A stretch of DNA of 64,000 nt from Corynebacterium tuberculostearicum (GCF_013408445.1 NZ_JACBZL010000001.1:2389173-2453172), one strand, 5' to 3'. Shown: positions 1 through 9,270, counted from the first letter of the stretch. The notes: generated from the sequence alone by a model not told the origin. Numbers and translations: made by a program.

Positions 1-684
1 ACCGTGCTCATCGGGCCGGCCAAGGGTTCGCTGGTGGAGGACTGCCCGGAGGATACGCTCGTCGCCCCTTGCTTGCCGACGGCCGAGGGCAGCTCGCCCG
101 CGCGCAGCATTGCCGCCCTCCATGCGCTGTGCTGCCTGCTCTATCAGGGCCCGACCGCGGTGAAGGAGACCCTCGAGGACCTCGCTGCGGCCGTGGACCG
201 TGAGCTTGCACAGCTTTCTCCCGAGCGCGATGCCACCACCAATCCGGGCCGCCAATTGCGCGAGTTCATTGACGGCGCCCGCATCATCCATTCCTGTGTG
301 CTCGACCCGTACTCTTATTCTGAGCGTCGCGAGCACGTGCAGCTCGATGCCCTCGTGGCCCGCATGGCTGCGACCATCTGGGCCGTACACGGCCTGCCGA
401 GCGCTTATGTGGACCCAGCCGAATTGCGCCGCGCGCTCGACCGGGATTCTGATAGTTCCCCGGCTAATGATCTCTTTTATGACCCCTTCATTGATGGCGA
501 TGGCGCCGAGGGTGCTTTGGTACCCTTGAAGGTGGTTTTCTGGGGGCAGGAAGAGGCGAACCTGCCCAACTCGCTTGCAGTCCGCAGCATCGACCCGGAG
601 CCGGGCCTGGGGCACCTTGCCCGCTCACTGCAGCTTATTACGCGGAGTTTTGCCGCGACCGCCTACGAGATTTCTAAAGGATAG
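1..684 (+). CDS. SIS-domain (TobH-like) phosphosugar isomerase-family protein, 5' partial
   Basis: The frame is open to the left edge of the window, so the N-terminus and probably the sugar isomerase (SIS) core lie outside. The 226 visible residues are mostly helical and match the C-terminal part expected of the protein encoded between phosphomannomutase (manB) and manA in mycolic-acid actinobacteria (Rv3256c type). That family resembles bifunctional phosphoglucose/phosphomannose isomerases; its actual substrate is not established. It lies 6 bases upstream of manA on the same strand, so the two are probably co-transcribed for mannose/GDP-mannose supply. The family call rests partly on gene order. 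Confidence 0.7.
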   Translation, partial: TVLIGPAKGSLVEDCPEDTLVAPCLPTAEGSSPARSIAALHALCCLLYQGPTAVKETLEDLAAAVDRELAQLSPERDATTNPGRQLREFIDGARIIHSCVLDPYSYSERREHVQLDALVARMAATIWAVHGLPSAYVDPAELRRALDRDSDSSPANDLFYDPFIDGDGAEGALVPLKVVFWGQEEANLPNSLAVRSIDPEPGLGHLARSLQLITRSFAATAYEISKG

Positions 685-690
685 AAACAC

Positions 691-1920
691 ATGCAGCTGT
701 TGCACAGCGCCACCCGCAACTATTCCTGGGGCTCGCGTACCCTTATCCCGCACCTGCAGGGCCAGCCCGATGCCGATAAGCCCGTCGCAGAGCTGTGGTT
801 CGGCGCCCATCCCGGCGACCCTTCCACGGTGGATGGTCGACTGCTCAATGAGGTCATTGCAGAGGATCCGGCAGGGCAGCTAGGCAGCCGCGTATCTGCC
901 GAGTACGGCGAGCGCCTGCCCTTCCTGCTCAAGGTGCTTGCGGCCGAGGAGCCGCTGTCCTTGCAGGCGCACCCGTCAAAGGCGCAGGCAGAAGAGGGCT
1001 TTGCCCGCGAAAATGCCGCCGGCATCGAGCTCACCGCGTCTAATCGCAATTACAAGGACGATAATCACAAGCCCGAGCTCATTGTCGCGCTCACGGATTT
1101 CTATGCCATGGCCGGCTTCCGCCCCTTGGCGCGCACCCGCGAGCTTTTTGCCGCCCTTGAGTGCCCTGAGCTGGACCACTACGTTGCCATGCTTGACGAC
1201 GACCCCTCGGCAACCACCGAGTCCGCCAACCTGCGCGTCCTTTTCACCACGTGGATCACCATTCCGGCTGCCAAGCGCAAAGAGCTCATTTCCGCCATTG
1301 TTGCCGCCGGCGAGCGCCTGATAGCCGCAGACCCGGCCGATTGGAAGTCCCGCGTCATGTCCACGGTGCTGGATCTCAACCAGCGCTACCCAGGCGATAT
1401 CGGTGTGCTGGGCGCATTGCTGCTCAACCACATCGAGCTCTCGCCCGGCGAGGCCGTCTACCTAGATGCCGGTCAGCTTCACGCCTATGTCTCTGGCCTC
1501 GGCGTGGAGATCATGGCGAACTCCGATAACGTGTTGCGCGGTGGCCTGACGCCTAAGTTCGTGGACGTTCCAGAGCTGGTCAAGGTCTTGACTTACGCCG
1601 CTGCCGACGAGCCGCGTGTTCAACAACAAGATAAGTCCGCCCAAGACAATGTCCACGATGCCGCCGCATGGTCCTACCCGGTACCCATCGAGGAATTCCT
1701 GCTGGACCGCGTGGAGCTCACCGGTTCGTCTTCTGTGGATCTTGATTACGACGGCCCGACCATCGCCCTGTGTACCGCAGGTTCCGTAACCTTTACCGAT
1801 GCCGCCGGCCAGACCCTCACCGCGACCCCAGGCCAGGCAGTCTGGCTGCCAGCCTCCGAGGGCCTCGTTACCGCTACTGCGGAATCCGACACCGCGGACC
1901 TCTTCGTCGCCCGCGCCTAG
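691..1920 (+). CDS. manA: Mannose-6-phosphate isomerase, class I
   Basis: Interconverts mannose-6-phosphate and fructose-6-phosphate, feeding GDP-mannose for mannosylated glycolipids and glycoproteins of the envelope. At 409 aa it is normal class I length. The zinc ligands are visible: Gln92 and His94 in QAHPSK, Glu129 at the end of NYKDDNHKPE, and His264 in GQLHAYV. The substrate-site stretch NSDNVLRGGLTPK is intact at about 276-288. The ATG at 691 follows the upstream stop by 6 bases, with an AAAGGA ribosome site inside the end of the preceding gene. It is cytoplasmic. Two strong hairpins follow the stop. Confidence 0.96.
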   Translation: MQLLHSATRNYSWGSRTLIPHLQGQPDADKPVAELWFGAHPGDPSTVDGRLLNEVIAEDPAGQLGSRVSAEYGERLPFLLKVLAAEEPLSLQAHPSKAQAEEGFARENAAGIELTASNRNYKDDNHKPELIVALTDFYAMAGFRPLARTRELFAALECPELDHYVAMLDDDPSATTESANLRVLFTTWITIPAAKRKELISAIVAAGERLIAADPADWKSRVMSTVLDLNQRYPGDIGVLGALLLNHIELSPGEAVYLDAGQLHAYVSGLGVEIMANSDNVLRGGLTPKFVDVPELVKVLTYAAADEPRVQQQDKSAQDNVHDAAAWSYPVPIEEFLLDRVELTGSSSVDLDYDGPTIALCTAGSVTFTDAAGQTLTATPGQAVWLPASEGLVTATAESDTADLFVARA

Positions 1921-1941
1921 GTCGCGTTTATCCCACACAAG

Positions 1942-1984
1942 CACGCTTCGCTGCCGTCCTTCGGTTTCAAGCGAAGCGTGTTTT
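1942..1984. terminator. Hairpin terminator after manA
   Basis: Inverted repeat CACGCTTCGCT/AGCGAAGCGTG (11 bp) with a 17-base loop, followed by TTTT on the + strand. It lies in the convergent gap between manA and the gene on the opposite strand ending at 2161. Confidence 0.75.
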
Positions 1985-2073
1985 AGTCTTCATTACGGCC
2001 GCGTTGTGGCCTGCTCCGCACAATTCTTTGCGCACATTGCGGCTGCTTCGTAGCTTCTGCGCTCCAGCGCATG

Positions 2074-2132
2074 CAAAACAAGCACGTTTCCCCGATTTCC
2101 GCCTTCAGAATCGAGGAAACGTGCTTGTTTTG
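2074..2132. terminator. Long bidirectional hairpin terminator
   Basis: Perfect 18-bp arms (2074-2091 and 2115-2132), continued after a mismatch by a further 5 bp (CGATT/AATCG). The outer ends are A-rich and T-rich, so it can terminate in both directions. It serves the minus-strand gene ending at 2161 and backs up the manA terminator. Confidence 0.85.
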
Positions 2133-2160
2133 TTCGTTTACGTCGAGAACCGGCTCCGGA

Positions 2161-2949
2161 TTAGCGCGAAGGCGTCGCTTCGCTCGGAGCCTGCTGGGCC
2201 GTGGCCGGTGCCTGCTTGGTTGGCACCAGGTCGGTTGGCTCTTGGTTCTGATCGGCGGAAGGTCGCTCTGCAGCGGCTTGGCCGGTGAGCTGTTCTTGCT
2301 CCGCCTTCTCGGCCTCGAGTCGCTCCGTGCCGGCTGGTTCTTGGACTGGGGCGTCGGAATCCTTGCCCGAGTTATCTTGCACGGCAGGCGCCTCAGGTGA
2401 GGGCTGCGGAGCGGACGGGGCCGTGGTGGTCGGCGGGGTGGTGCCGCCCTGGTTGTTCTGCGGTGCGCCCGTAGACTGCGAGCCGTTCTGGTTGCTCGGG
2501 TAATCGGGAGTCAGACGCTGGTTGCCCTGGCCGGTACCTTGACCACCTTGGGTGATGTTATTGCCTTGCGGGGAGGTGCCCCGCGGGGAGATATTCTCCG
2601 GGCGGTATACCTTGGTGGGCTGGGTTGCTGCCTGTGGGCGCACGATCGCATTAGGGGCGAGAAACGGATCGTTGTTGTGAGGCTGCTGGTGCTTGGCATC
2701 ACCGGACGAGGAGGTGGAACTCGTAGCATGCGTGGAGTGCTGCTTTGAAGGGGAACGGTCCGTGGAAGAAGTGGTGGTCTCCTCGGCTGCGGTGTGGGTC
2801 GGGGAGACGGAGGTGGTCGCGGATTGATCCGCGGCATTGGAATAGTTGGCGCTCGGCGAGCTCATACGCCAGACGGCGACTCCGACGACGGCCGCGGCGA
2901 TCAGTCCGGCCACAATGAACACGTAGACGCGGCGCGAATCTGGCTTCAT
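2161..2949 (-). CDS. Membrane-anchored Pro/Thr/Gln-rich hypothetical protein
   Basis: 262 aa. The cytoplasmic start MKPDSRR is followed by one hydrophobic segment (about residues 8-27, VYVFIVAGLIAAAVVGVAVW) and then a long low-complexity tail rich in Ser, Thr, Pro, Gln and Asn with no evident folded domain. The topology suggests a type II membrane protein or uncleaved signal anchor exposing a disordered, possibly O-mannosylated, stalk to the cell wall. ATG at 2949 is preceded by GAAAGGA. I do not recognise the family. It stands alone, with terminators on its 3' side. Confidence 0.7.
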   Translation of the reverse strand: MKPDSRRVYVFIVAGLIAAAVVGVAVWRMSSPSANYSNAADQSATTSVSPTHTAAEETTTSSTDRSPSKQHSTHATSSTSSSGDAKHQQPHNNDPFLAPNAIVRPQAATQPTKVYRPENISPRGTSPQGNNITQGGQGTGQGNQRLTPDYPSNQNGSQSTGAPQNNQGGTTPPTTTAPSAPQPSPEAPAVQDNSGKDSDAPVQEPAGTERLEAEKAEQEQLTGQAAAERPSADQNQEPTDLVPTKQAPATAQQAPSEATPSR

Positions 2950-3196
2950 CGTGGCTGTCCTTTCTATGAGGCGGGCCGTTACAGCCCAAGGGGGAGGGCG
3001 ATACAGTGCCCCGGTAACAAGTTGGTAACGAGACTATCATGTTTGGGAAACAGTGCGACGGCATCGCAATTCTGTGATAGGTAAACAAAAAGGCAGTTCG
3101 CGGGCGTAGAAGGCCATGCAAACCTTTTCATCGTCTGCTTTCTTTCGCCAAGAAAGCGTGTATAAATGGCGCTGAAAGCACCGAAGGAGTCAAAAA

Positions 3197-3550
3197 GTGA
3201 GTACTTGGGACGAAAATATTTTCAGCACGGACCTCAACGTCGATTTCTTGGACGAGATGGCAAACCTCGATGAAGAAGGGGTAATTCGCGCCGTCGAGGA
3301 TGCCTGCGAGGTCGCGCACAGCAAGCCAAAGCTCAGTGAAGAAGAGGAGCAGAATGCTCAAGCGGCGGCCACCATTGCTGCCATTTGGGCTGGTGCGCCC
3401 TTCAGCGCGGGCGAAGTTGTCGAAGACTACCCCTATATTAGGGAACTGGTGGGCTCTGGCAGCGAGACCTTGACGGAAAATGCCCTCGAGGTGCTCGAAA
3501 ACGTCGAGGAAGAGTATGACCTCGAGCCTTTCATTGAGGCCCTGTCCTAA
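3197..3550 (+). CDS. DUF4259 family protein
   Basis: 117-aa acidic protein. The opening MSTWDENIFSTDLNVDFLDE matches the DUF4259 pattern (Trp-Gly/Asp, 'D..ADFLDEL') and the middle has the usual acidic helix with an Ala-rich stretch (AATIAAIWAG). Function of the family is unknown; it is small and probably cytoplasmic. The GTG at 3197 is preceded by GAAGGAG with a 7-base spacer. It sits alone upstream of tmk with an ~80-base gap, so it could share transcription with tmk. Confidence 0.75.
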   Translation: MSTWDENIFSTDLNVDFLDEMANLDEEGVIRAVEDACEVAHSKPKLSEEEEQNAQAAATIAAIWAGAPFSAGEVVEDYPYIRELVGSGSETLTENALEVLENVEEEYDLEPFIEALS

Positions 3551-3631
3551 GTCGTACCTGCCGCCCGCGGCAGCGGTCGCGCGACAGCGGCCCCGCGGGA
3601 GAAATAACAGAAGGGAAGATAGCCCACACCT

Positions 3632-4246
3632 ATGCTGATCAGCATTGAAGGAATCGACGGTGCCGGTAAAAATACGTTGGTCTCCGCACTCAAGGAGTCG
3701 TTGGACCGGCCCGTAGAGGTTATTGCCTTTCCGCGCTATGCAGATTCGATTCACGCGCAGCTAGCGCAGAAGGCACTCTATGGAAAGATGGGCGACCTCA
3801 CGGATTCGGCTTATGCCATGGCGACGCTATTCGCGTTGGATCGCTATGGGGTCAGGGACCAGCTGCAGCGCGCCAAGGAATCCGACACTGTGGTGCTCCT
3901 GGATCGTTACGTGGCCTCCAATGCGGCGTATTCGGCGGCGCGGCTCGAAGACGATGGGGTGATGGAGTGGGTGCACGATCTGGAATTTGGCACCCTCAGC
4001 CTGCCGCAGGCGGACCTGCAGGTGTATTTGGATACGGCGGTAGAGGTGGCGTCGGAAAGAGCGCAGGCACGAGCCCAAGCGGACGCCAGCCGGGAACGCG
4101 ACCGCTACGAGCGCGATGGCGGGTTGCAAGAACGCACCGCCGCGGCCTACCGGCGCCTAGCAAATGCGGGCTGGGGTGGACGCTGGATCGCTACCGCCGA
4201 TGCGGATACTATTATTTCAGCGATAAAAGACCTTGTAGGAGAATAA
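3632..4246 (+). CDS. tmk: Thymidylate kinase (dTMP kinase)
   Basis: Phosphorylates dTMP to dTDP, the last specific step of dTTP synthesis. P-loop GIDGAGKNT lies at residues 7-15; Asn replaces the more usual Ser/Thr just after the Lys. The DRY motif (LLDRYVASNAAY) is near residue 90 and the Arg-rich LID (ERDRYERDGG) near 155-164. 204 aa is normal. As in other mycolata it directly precedes mtrA: its stop is 3 bases before the mtrA GTG, and its last codons supply the mtrA ribosome site (AGGAG). Confidence 0.94.
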   Translation: MLISIEGIDGAGKNTLVSALKESLDRPVEVIAFPRYADSIHAQLAQKALYGKMGDLTDSAYAMATLFALDRYGVRDQLQRAKESDTVVLLDRYVASNAAYSAARLEDDGVMEWVHDLEFGTLSLPQADLQVYLDTAVEVASERAQARAQADASRERDRYERDGGLQERTAAAYRRLANAGWGGRWIATADADTIISAIKDLVGE

Positions 4247-4249
4247 AAC

Positions 4250-4942
4250 GTGGCGCCCAAGATTTTGGTTGTCGATGACGATCCGGCTATCTCAGAGATG
4301 CTGACCATTGTGCTCGAGTCCGAGGGGCTCAAGCCCATTCCGGTCATGGACGGCAATGACGCCGTGCCTGCCTTTGAGCAGCACGAGCCGGATCTCATCC
4401 TGCTGGACCTCATGCTTCCGGGCATGAACGGCGTAGATATTTGCCGTGCCATCCGCCGTGAATCCTCCGTGCCCATCGTTATGCTGACCGCCAAGACCGA
4501 TACGGTTGATGTGGTACTCGGCCTTGAATCCGGCGCGGATGATTACATCACCAAGCCATTCAAGCCCAAGGAGCTCATCGCCCGAATCCGTGCGCGCCTG
4601 CGTCGCACCGATTCTGCGGAATCTGAAATTCTGGAGGTTGCGGACCTTGTCATTGATGTGCCGGAGCATACCGTGCGCCGCACCGATGGCACCGAGCTGA
4701 ACCTGACCCCGCTGGAATTCGACCTGCTGCTGGAAATGGCACGCCGCCCCGGCCAGGTACACACGCGTGAATCGCTGTTGGAATCCGTGTGGGGCTATCG
4801 CAATGCTTCTGATACACGCTTGGTAAACGTGCACGTCCAGCGCCTACGTGCCAAGATCGAGCACGATCCGGAAGACCCGCAGATTGTGCTGACCGTGCGC
4901 GGCGTGGGGTATAAGACCGGCAAGGCCGGCGCCGGGGAGTAA
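4250..4942 (+). CDS. mtrA: Two-component response regulator MtrA
   Basis: OmpR-class regulator of 230 aa. The receiver has acidic residues 9-11 (VVDDD), phosphorylation site Asp53 in LLDLMLPG, and the conserved Lys in TKPFKPKELIARIRARLRR. The C-terminal winged helix ends in VRGVGYKTG. In corynebacteria MtrA controls cell-wall, osmotic-stress and division genes and in mycobacteria it is essential. The GTG start follows AGGAG. It is co-transcribed with tmk upstream and mtrB/lpqB downstream. Confidence 0.96.
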   Translation: MAPKILVVDDDPAISEMLTIVLESEGLKPIPVMDGNDAVPAFEQHEPDLILLDLMLPGMNGVDICRAIRRESSVPIVMLTAKTDTVDVVLGLESGADDYITKPFKPKELIARIRARLRRTDSAESEILEVADLVIDVPEHTVRRTDGTELNLTPLEFDLLLEMARRPGQVHTRESLLESVWGYRNASDTRLVNVHVQRLRAKIEHDPEDPQIVLTVRGVGYKTGKAGAGE

Positions 4943-4956
4943 GGATCATCGGCATC

Positions 4957-6801
4957 ATTGAGCGGCTAAGGCGCATTCGAGACGCCTTCATTACAACGTG
5001 GCGCACCTCTTTGCAGGCGCGCGTCATTGGCATGATCTTGGTCGCTTCCTCGGTGGTCATGATCATCTTGGCCTATGCGTTGGTGTCCGTGCTCACCCAG
5101 CGCCTGGTCAGCCAGAAAGAAGACGTGGCCCAACAGGAGCTGGAGCGCGCCCGCACGGCCGTGGAACAGCAGATCGATGCCACCAGTTCTGCTAACTCCG
5201 TCCAGGTACGTATTAACTCTGCGCGTGCTGCGTTGGGCCAGCTCTCCGCCCAGCCGGGCGATACCCAGACGGTTTATGAGCCAGTCATCGTGGTGGAAAA
5301 CCAGGATGGCTCTGTTACCACTTCGCCCGAGGATTTCCCGGTGCCGGATCAGCTGCGGGAGATGGTGGATCAAGGCCAGATTGCGCAGCAGTATGTCCCG
5401 GCGCCGCGCGAAAATGGCGAATACTACAACGCCCTGCTCGTAGGCACGCCTACCGATACCGATATTCCCCATACCCAGGTCTACCTGGCGCTGTCCATGG
5501 AATCGGAAGAATCCACCATGGCGTTGATGCGCGGCCTGCTCTCAGCGGCCGGCGTAGTGGTCGTGGTGTTGCTGGTGGGCATTGCCTGGCTGGCCACCCA
5601 GCAGGTTATTACGCCGATTCGCTCGGCCTCTCGAATTGCACAGCGCTTGGCGGCGGGGCATTTGAAGGAGCGCATGGCCGTCGATAGCGATGATGAAATG
5701 GGTCGCTTGGCCGCGTCCTTCAATAACATGGCCGATAAGCTGTCCTCCCAAATTGCGCAGCTGGAGGAGTACGGCGATTTGCAGCGGCAGTTTACTTCTG
5801 ACGTCTCCCATGAGCTGCGCACCCCATTGACCACCGTGCGCATGGCCGCGGACATGATTGAGGCTGAGAGCGATAGCCTGCCGTACGGCGCCCAGCGCGC
5901 TTCCCGCTTGATGTCGAGCGAACTCGACCGCTTCGAGGAATTGCTCGCGGACTTGCTGGAGATTTCTCGCCACGATGCCGGTGTGGCGGATTTGTCTACG
6001 GCAGCCATTGATCTGCGCTCGTGTGTGGAGGCCGCCTACGGGCAGGTGGAGCATTTGGCCCGCGAGCTTGACGTGGAGGTCCAGCTCAACCTGCCGGAGG
6101 AGCGCATCGGAGTCGAGGCCGATTCCCGCCGCCTTGAGCGCATCTTGCGCAACCTTCTGGCCAATGCCATTGACCACTCGGAGGGCAATCCAGTGGCGGT
6201 GGACGTCGCAGCCACGGACACTGCGGTGGGCGTTACCGTTACGGACCACGGCGTGGGCTTAAAACCTGGCCAGGAAGAGCTGGTATTCAACCGCTTCTGG
6301 CGTGCGGATTCCTCCCGCAAACGCCATTCTGGCGGCACCGGTTTGGGCCTGGCTATCGCCCGCGAGGATGCCGTTTTGCACGGCGGCACGCTAGATGCCA
6401 CCGGCTACGAGGGATTTGGTTCTCGCTTCCGCCTCATTATTCCACGCACCCCGAATACCGAGGTGGGCGAGGCTCCTATCGCTGTGGAGATTCCCGGCGC
6501 ACCCGTCACCAGCACTGCGGATGGTAGTGAGCTGCCGGAATCTCGACCAGAACCCGATGCTGAAGCTACAGAAGCACAGGATACTGGCGCCGCCGAGCCG
6601 GACGCTGGGCCTGCCTCTGCAACGCCGGCTATTTCATCGGGCATGAGCTCGCCGCACGTCGAGAAGAGTGACAGGGGCACTGATGGTGAGACGGAGGGCG
6701 ATGGCATCCTCTGGCCTTCGGAACGCGAACTTAACCGCGGCGCGGCCGCCCCGGACAGGCGCGCCTATAAGGCCCCGGACTTTGAGGGCAGGAGGAAATA
6801 A
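4957..6801 (+). CDS. mtrB: Sensor histidine kinase MtrB (non-standard start codon)
   Basis: Membrane kinase partner of MtrA. It has TM1 (GMILVASSVVMIILAYALVSVL), an extracellular domain, TM2 (LLSAAGVVVVVLLVGIAWLA), HAMP, the HisKA site DVSHELRTPLTTVR, and an HATPase with RNLLANAIDHS and GTGLGLAIA. A ~110-residue Pro/Glu-rich cytoplasmic tail follows. The first ATG/GTG/TTG in frame is TTG 5011, but it falls inside a stretch (WRTSLQARVIG) that resembles the mycobacterial MtrB juxtamembrane sequence and has no ribosome site. The frame is open upstream to the TAA at 4912-4914, with only ATC/ATT as possible starts. ATT 4957 or ATC 4954 lies 8-11 bases after AAGGA (4941-4945). The start given is my best estimate. 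Confidence 0.9.
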   Translation: MERLRRIRDAFITTWRTSLQARVIGMILVASSVVMIILAYALVSVLTQRLVSQKEDVAQQELERARTAVEQQIDATSSANSVQVRINSARAALGQLSAQPGDTQTVYEPVIVVENQDGSVTTSPEDFPVPDQLREMVDQGQIAQQYVPAPRENGEYYNALLVGTPTDTDIPHTQVYLALSMESEESTMALMRGLLSAAGVVVVVLLVGIAWLATQQVITPIRSASRIAQRLAAGHLKERMAVDSDDEMGRLAASFNNMADKLSSQIAQLEEYGDLQRQFTSDVSHELRTPLTTVRMAADMIEAESDSLPYGAQRASRLMSSELDRFEELLADLLEISRHDAGVADLSTAAIDLRSCVEAAYGQVEHLARELDVEVQLNLPEERIGVEADSRRLERILRNLLANAIDHSEGNPVAVDVAATDTAVGVTVTDHGVGLKPGQEELVFNRFWRADSSRKRHSGGTGLGLAIAREDAVLHGGTLDATGYEGFGSRFRLIIPRTPNTEVGEAPIAVEIPGAPVTSTADGSELPESRPEPDAEATEAQDTGAAEPDAGPASATPAISSGMSSPHVEKSDRGTDGETEGDGILWPSERELNRGAAAPDRRAYKAPDFEGRRK

Positions 6802-6803
6802 GC

Positions 6804-8537
6804 GTGTTGAGAGCGAAGTATCGCAAGACCGCAGTTGTTGGCACCGCAGCGGCCGTGCTTTTTGTCAGCGGTTGTTCCACCCTGCCGAATAACACAGGTC
6901 CGCAAGTAGTCGGTACCTACCAGCAGCAACCGGATGGCCCGGAAGAAGTCATTGCACCGCAACCCGGCGATGACCCGGACTTGACATTGCGCGATTTCTA
7001 CCAGGCTTCCGCCGTGCCGGGAAACGACCATGAGGTCGCGCGCGGCTTTCTGACGGATAACGCCCGGGAAGCCTGGGACGCCAGCGGCGATGTGATGGTG
7101 GTCGATAGCCTGGACATCGTTACCGCGCCCGCTAGTAAGCAAAGCTCGAGGGATAATGAGCGCGCCTTCACGGTGCGCGGCACCATCATCGGCCGCCTTA
7201 AATCCGGCGGTGCGTACGTGCCGGAAAATGAGGGCTACGAGGCCGTCATCTACATGAAGAAGCAAGACGATAGGTGGCGCGTCGATGGCTTGCCGGCAGG
7301 GGTAGTAATGGAGCGCAATGAAATGCGCAATCACTACACCCCACAATCGCTGTACTTCTTTAAGCAGAGCAACGATGTGCTGGTTCCAGACCGCCGCTGG
7401 CTGTACAAGGGCGGCGAACAATCGGAGTCGACGCTCCTTACGCTGTTGATGGAGGGACCTTCATCTAGCATTGCTCCCGCTACCCGCCGGGCAGCGGGGG
7501 AGAATGTCACCTTCGCCGGCTACGATCGCGAACAGGGCTACCAATTCGAGGGCCTTGCTGACCTAGACGCCCAAGATCGCACCCTCTTTGCAGCCCAGCT
7601 AGTGTGGACGCTCACGGAAGCCGGCCATACCGGCCCCTTTAAGGTCAAAGCCGATGGCGGTGACTTGGTGGAGGGCATGGATAGCCTCAGCGTGGATGAC
7701 TTCGCGGACTATAACCCGGAGGAAAGCAGCACCTCTTTGTCTAAGCTCTACGCCCTTAATGAGGGTAACCTGCTCGAGGTGGACGATGGTGTGGCTGAGC
7801 ACGTGAAATCCACGCTGGGCAGCAGCGGTGACGTGCAATCCGTAGATGTTGCCGATAGCGGTCTCGTTGCGGCAGTGCGCCGCAAATCCAATAATGACTT
7901 CTCGCTGCAGATAGGCGAGCTTGACGGCCAACTGCAGGATTCGGTGGAGGGCCCCACACTGGCACGGCCGACCTTCGAGTACAACGGGCAAGCCGCCTGG
8001 ACCGTGGTCGATGGCGATCGCATCGTGCGCGTGGTGCGCTCCAAGACCACCGGCCGCATCTCCGAATCCGAGGTGGATGCCCGCAGCATCGACGATATTG
8101 AGGGCGAAATCTCCGTCATTCGCTTGTCCCATAGCGGTGCGCGTGTGGCCATGATTATTGATGGCCACGTGTATATCGCGGCCGTTGCTCAATCCAGCAG
8201 CGGTGATAAGCGCATCGTCAACGCCCGCGAGGTAGGTCCCGAGGTATCCGGCTCGGCACTTTCGCTGGACTGGAATGCGGATGGCTCGCTCATCGTTGGC
8301 ACTTCCTCGAGCCAGTCGCCCGTATGGCGCATCGAGCAGGATGGTTCCTCGGCTTCGACCATGCCTACCGGCAATATCACCGCCCCTGTGGTGGCCGTGG
8401 CAACCTCGCCTACCAAGCTCTTTATTACTGATTCGCACGCCATGCTTGAGCTTCCTTCCACCGTCATGGACGAAACCAACTGGCGCGAGGTCTCCGGCCT
8501 GCAGGGTCGGCGTTCTTCCCCTATCGTTTCTAATTAG
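6804..8537 (+). CDS. lpqB: Lipoprotein LpqB
   Basis: 577-aa lipoprotein with signal peptide and lipobox VSGC (Cys ~24), so it is anchored on the outer face of the membrane. The middle part fits the GerMN-like/LpqB N-terminal fold and the C-terminal half is a beta-propeller-like domain. In mycobacteria LpqB binds the MtrB extracellular domain and tunes MtrA phosphorylation. GTG 6804 follows AGGAGG, two bases after the mtrB stop. It is the third gene of the conserved mtrAB-lpqB operon. Confidence 0.95.
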   Translation: MLRAKYRKTAVVGTAAAVLFVSGCSTLPNNTGPQVVGTYQQQPDGPEEVIAPQPGDDPDLTLRDFYQASAVPGNDHEVARGFLTDNAREAWDASGDVMVVDSLDIVTAPASKQSSRDNERAFTVRGTIIGRLKSGGAYVPENEGYEAVIYMKKQDDRWRVDGLPAGVVMERNEMRNHYTPQSLYFFKQSNDVLVPDRRWLYKGGEQSESTLLTLLMEGPSSSIAPATRRAAGENVTFAGYDREQGYQFEGLADLDAQDRTLFAAQLVWTLTEAGHTGPFKVKADGGDLVEGMDSLSVDDFADYNPEESSTSLSKLYALNEGNLLEVDDGVAEHVKSTLGSSGDVQSVDVADSGLVAAVRRKSNNDFSLQIGELDGQLQDSVEGPTLARPTFEYNGQAAWTVVDGDRIVRVVRSKTTGRISESEVDARSIDDIEGEISVIRLSHSGARVAMIIDGHVYIAAVAQSSSGDKRIVNAREVGPEVSGSALSLDWNADGSLIVGTSSSQSPVWRIEQDGSSASTMPTGNITAPVVAVATSPTKLFITDSHAMLELPSTVMDETNWREVSGLQGRRSSPIVSN

Positions 8538-8573
8538 CCGCCAGAGGGCCTGCGCGGCTGGGGAGAGGCGAGT

Positions 8574-9200
8574 ATGAGCTTGGGGGAGCTTATTTTTCCG
8601 CGTGCCTGCGCTGGCTGCGGCGCGCCGGGTGAGGTTTTGTGCCCACAGTGCAGAGATCACTTGCGGCAGCCGCCCTACATGGTCGCACGACCCCGGCCGC
8701 TGGGCGCGCCTGTCTATGCCCTCGGTCCCTATTCCGATATTCGCCGCCGCATCATTATTGGCATGAAGGAGCGAGGCAATCGTCCGGTTCGCGAGTATGT
8801 GGGCGCCGTCTTCGCGGCCGGGCTGGCTCATCTGAGAGCCCGCGGCGATATCCCGCGCGAGTTCACCCTCGTGCCCGCACCTACTCGGCCGCGTTCGGCG
8901 CGGGCACGCGGGGGCGATCCGGTGGCCGCTGTGTGTCATGCCGCGGCGCAGCACCAGCGCGTGGGCGTGTGCGCGGCGCTTACTATGGGCCAGTCCACCG
9001 CGGACCAGTCCGAGCTCAATGCCCAGGATAGGTGGGCAAACCTGCAGGGCCGAGTCCGCGTGCGCGCCCCAATTGCGCAGGTCCCTGCATTGCTTGCCGA
9101 CGACGTCATTACCACCGGGGCCACCCTCGCCGCGAGCATCGCCGCCCTGCAGGCCGCGGGTGTAGAAGTCTGCGGGGCATTGGTCTTTGCGGATGCCTAG
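8574..9200 (+). CDS. ComF family phosphoribosyltransferase-like protein
   Basis: 208 aa. The N-terminal zinc-ribbon-like cysteines CAGC (residues ~12-15) and CPQC (~23-26) are followed by a type I phosphoribosyltransferase fold with the PRPP-binding loop LLADDVITTGATLAAS. ComF homologs act in DNA uptake in competent bacteria, but the role in non-competent actinobacteria is not known. It follows lpqB by 36 bases on the same strand, as in other corynebacteria, so it is likely the last gene of the mtrAB-lpqB transcript. Confidence 0.87.
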   Translation: MSLGELIFPRACAGCGAPGEVLCPQCRDHLRQPPYMVARPRPLGAPVYALGPYSDIRRRIIIGMKERGNRPVREYVGAVFAAGLAHLRARGDIPREFTLVPAPTRPRSARARGGDPVAAVCHAAAQHQRVGVCAALTMGQSTADQSELNAQDRWANLQGRVRVRAPIAQVPALLADDVITTGATLAASIAALQAAGVEVCGALVFADA

Positions 9201-9270
9201 ATAGGGCCGGTACCTACCCTCGAGGTGGGGGAGCGGACTGAAAATCCTCCCTCTCAGGTCATAACCAGTG

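Noticed and set aside
7599..8954. Long minus-strand ORFs over lpqB/comF and at 34944-36008 over uvrD2
   Set aside because: No ribosome site, no domain, fully contained in well supported genes.
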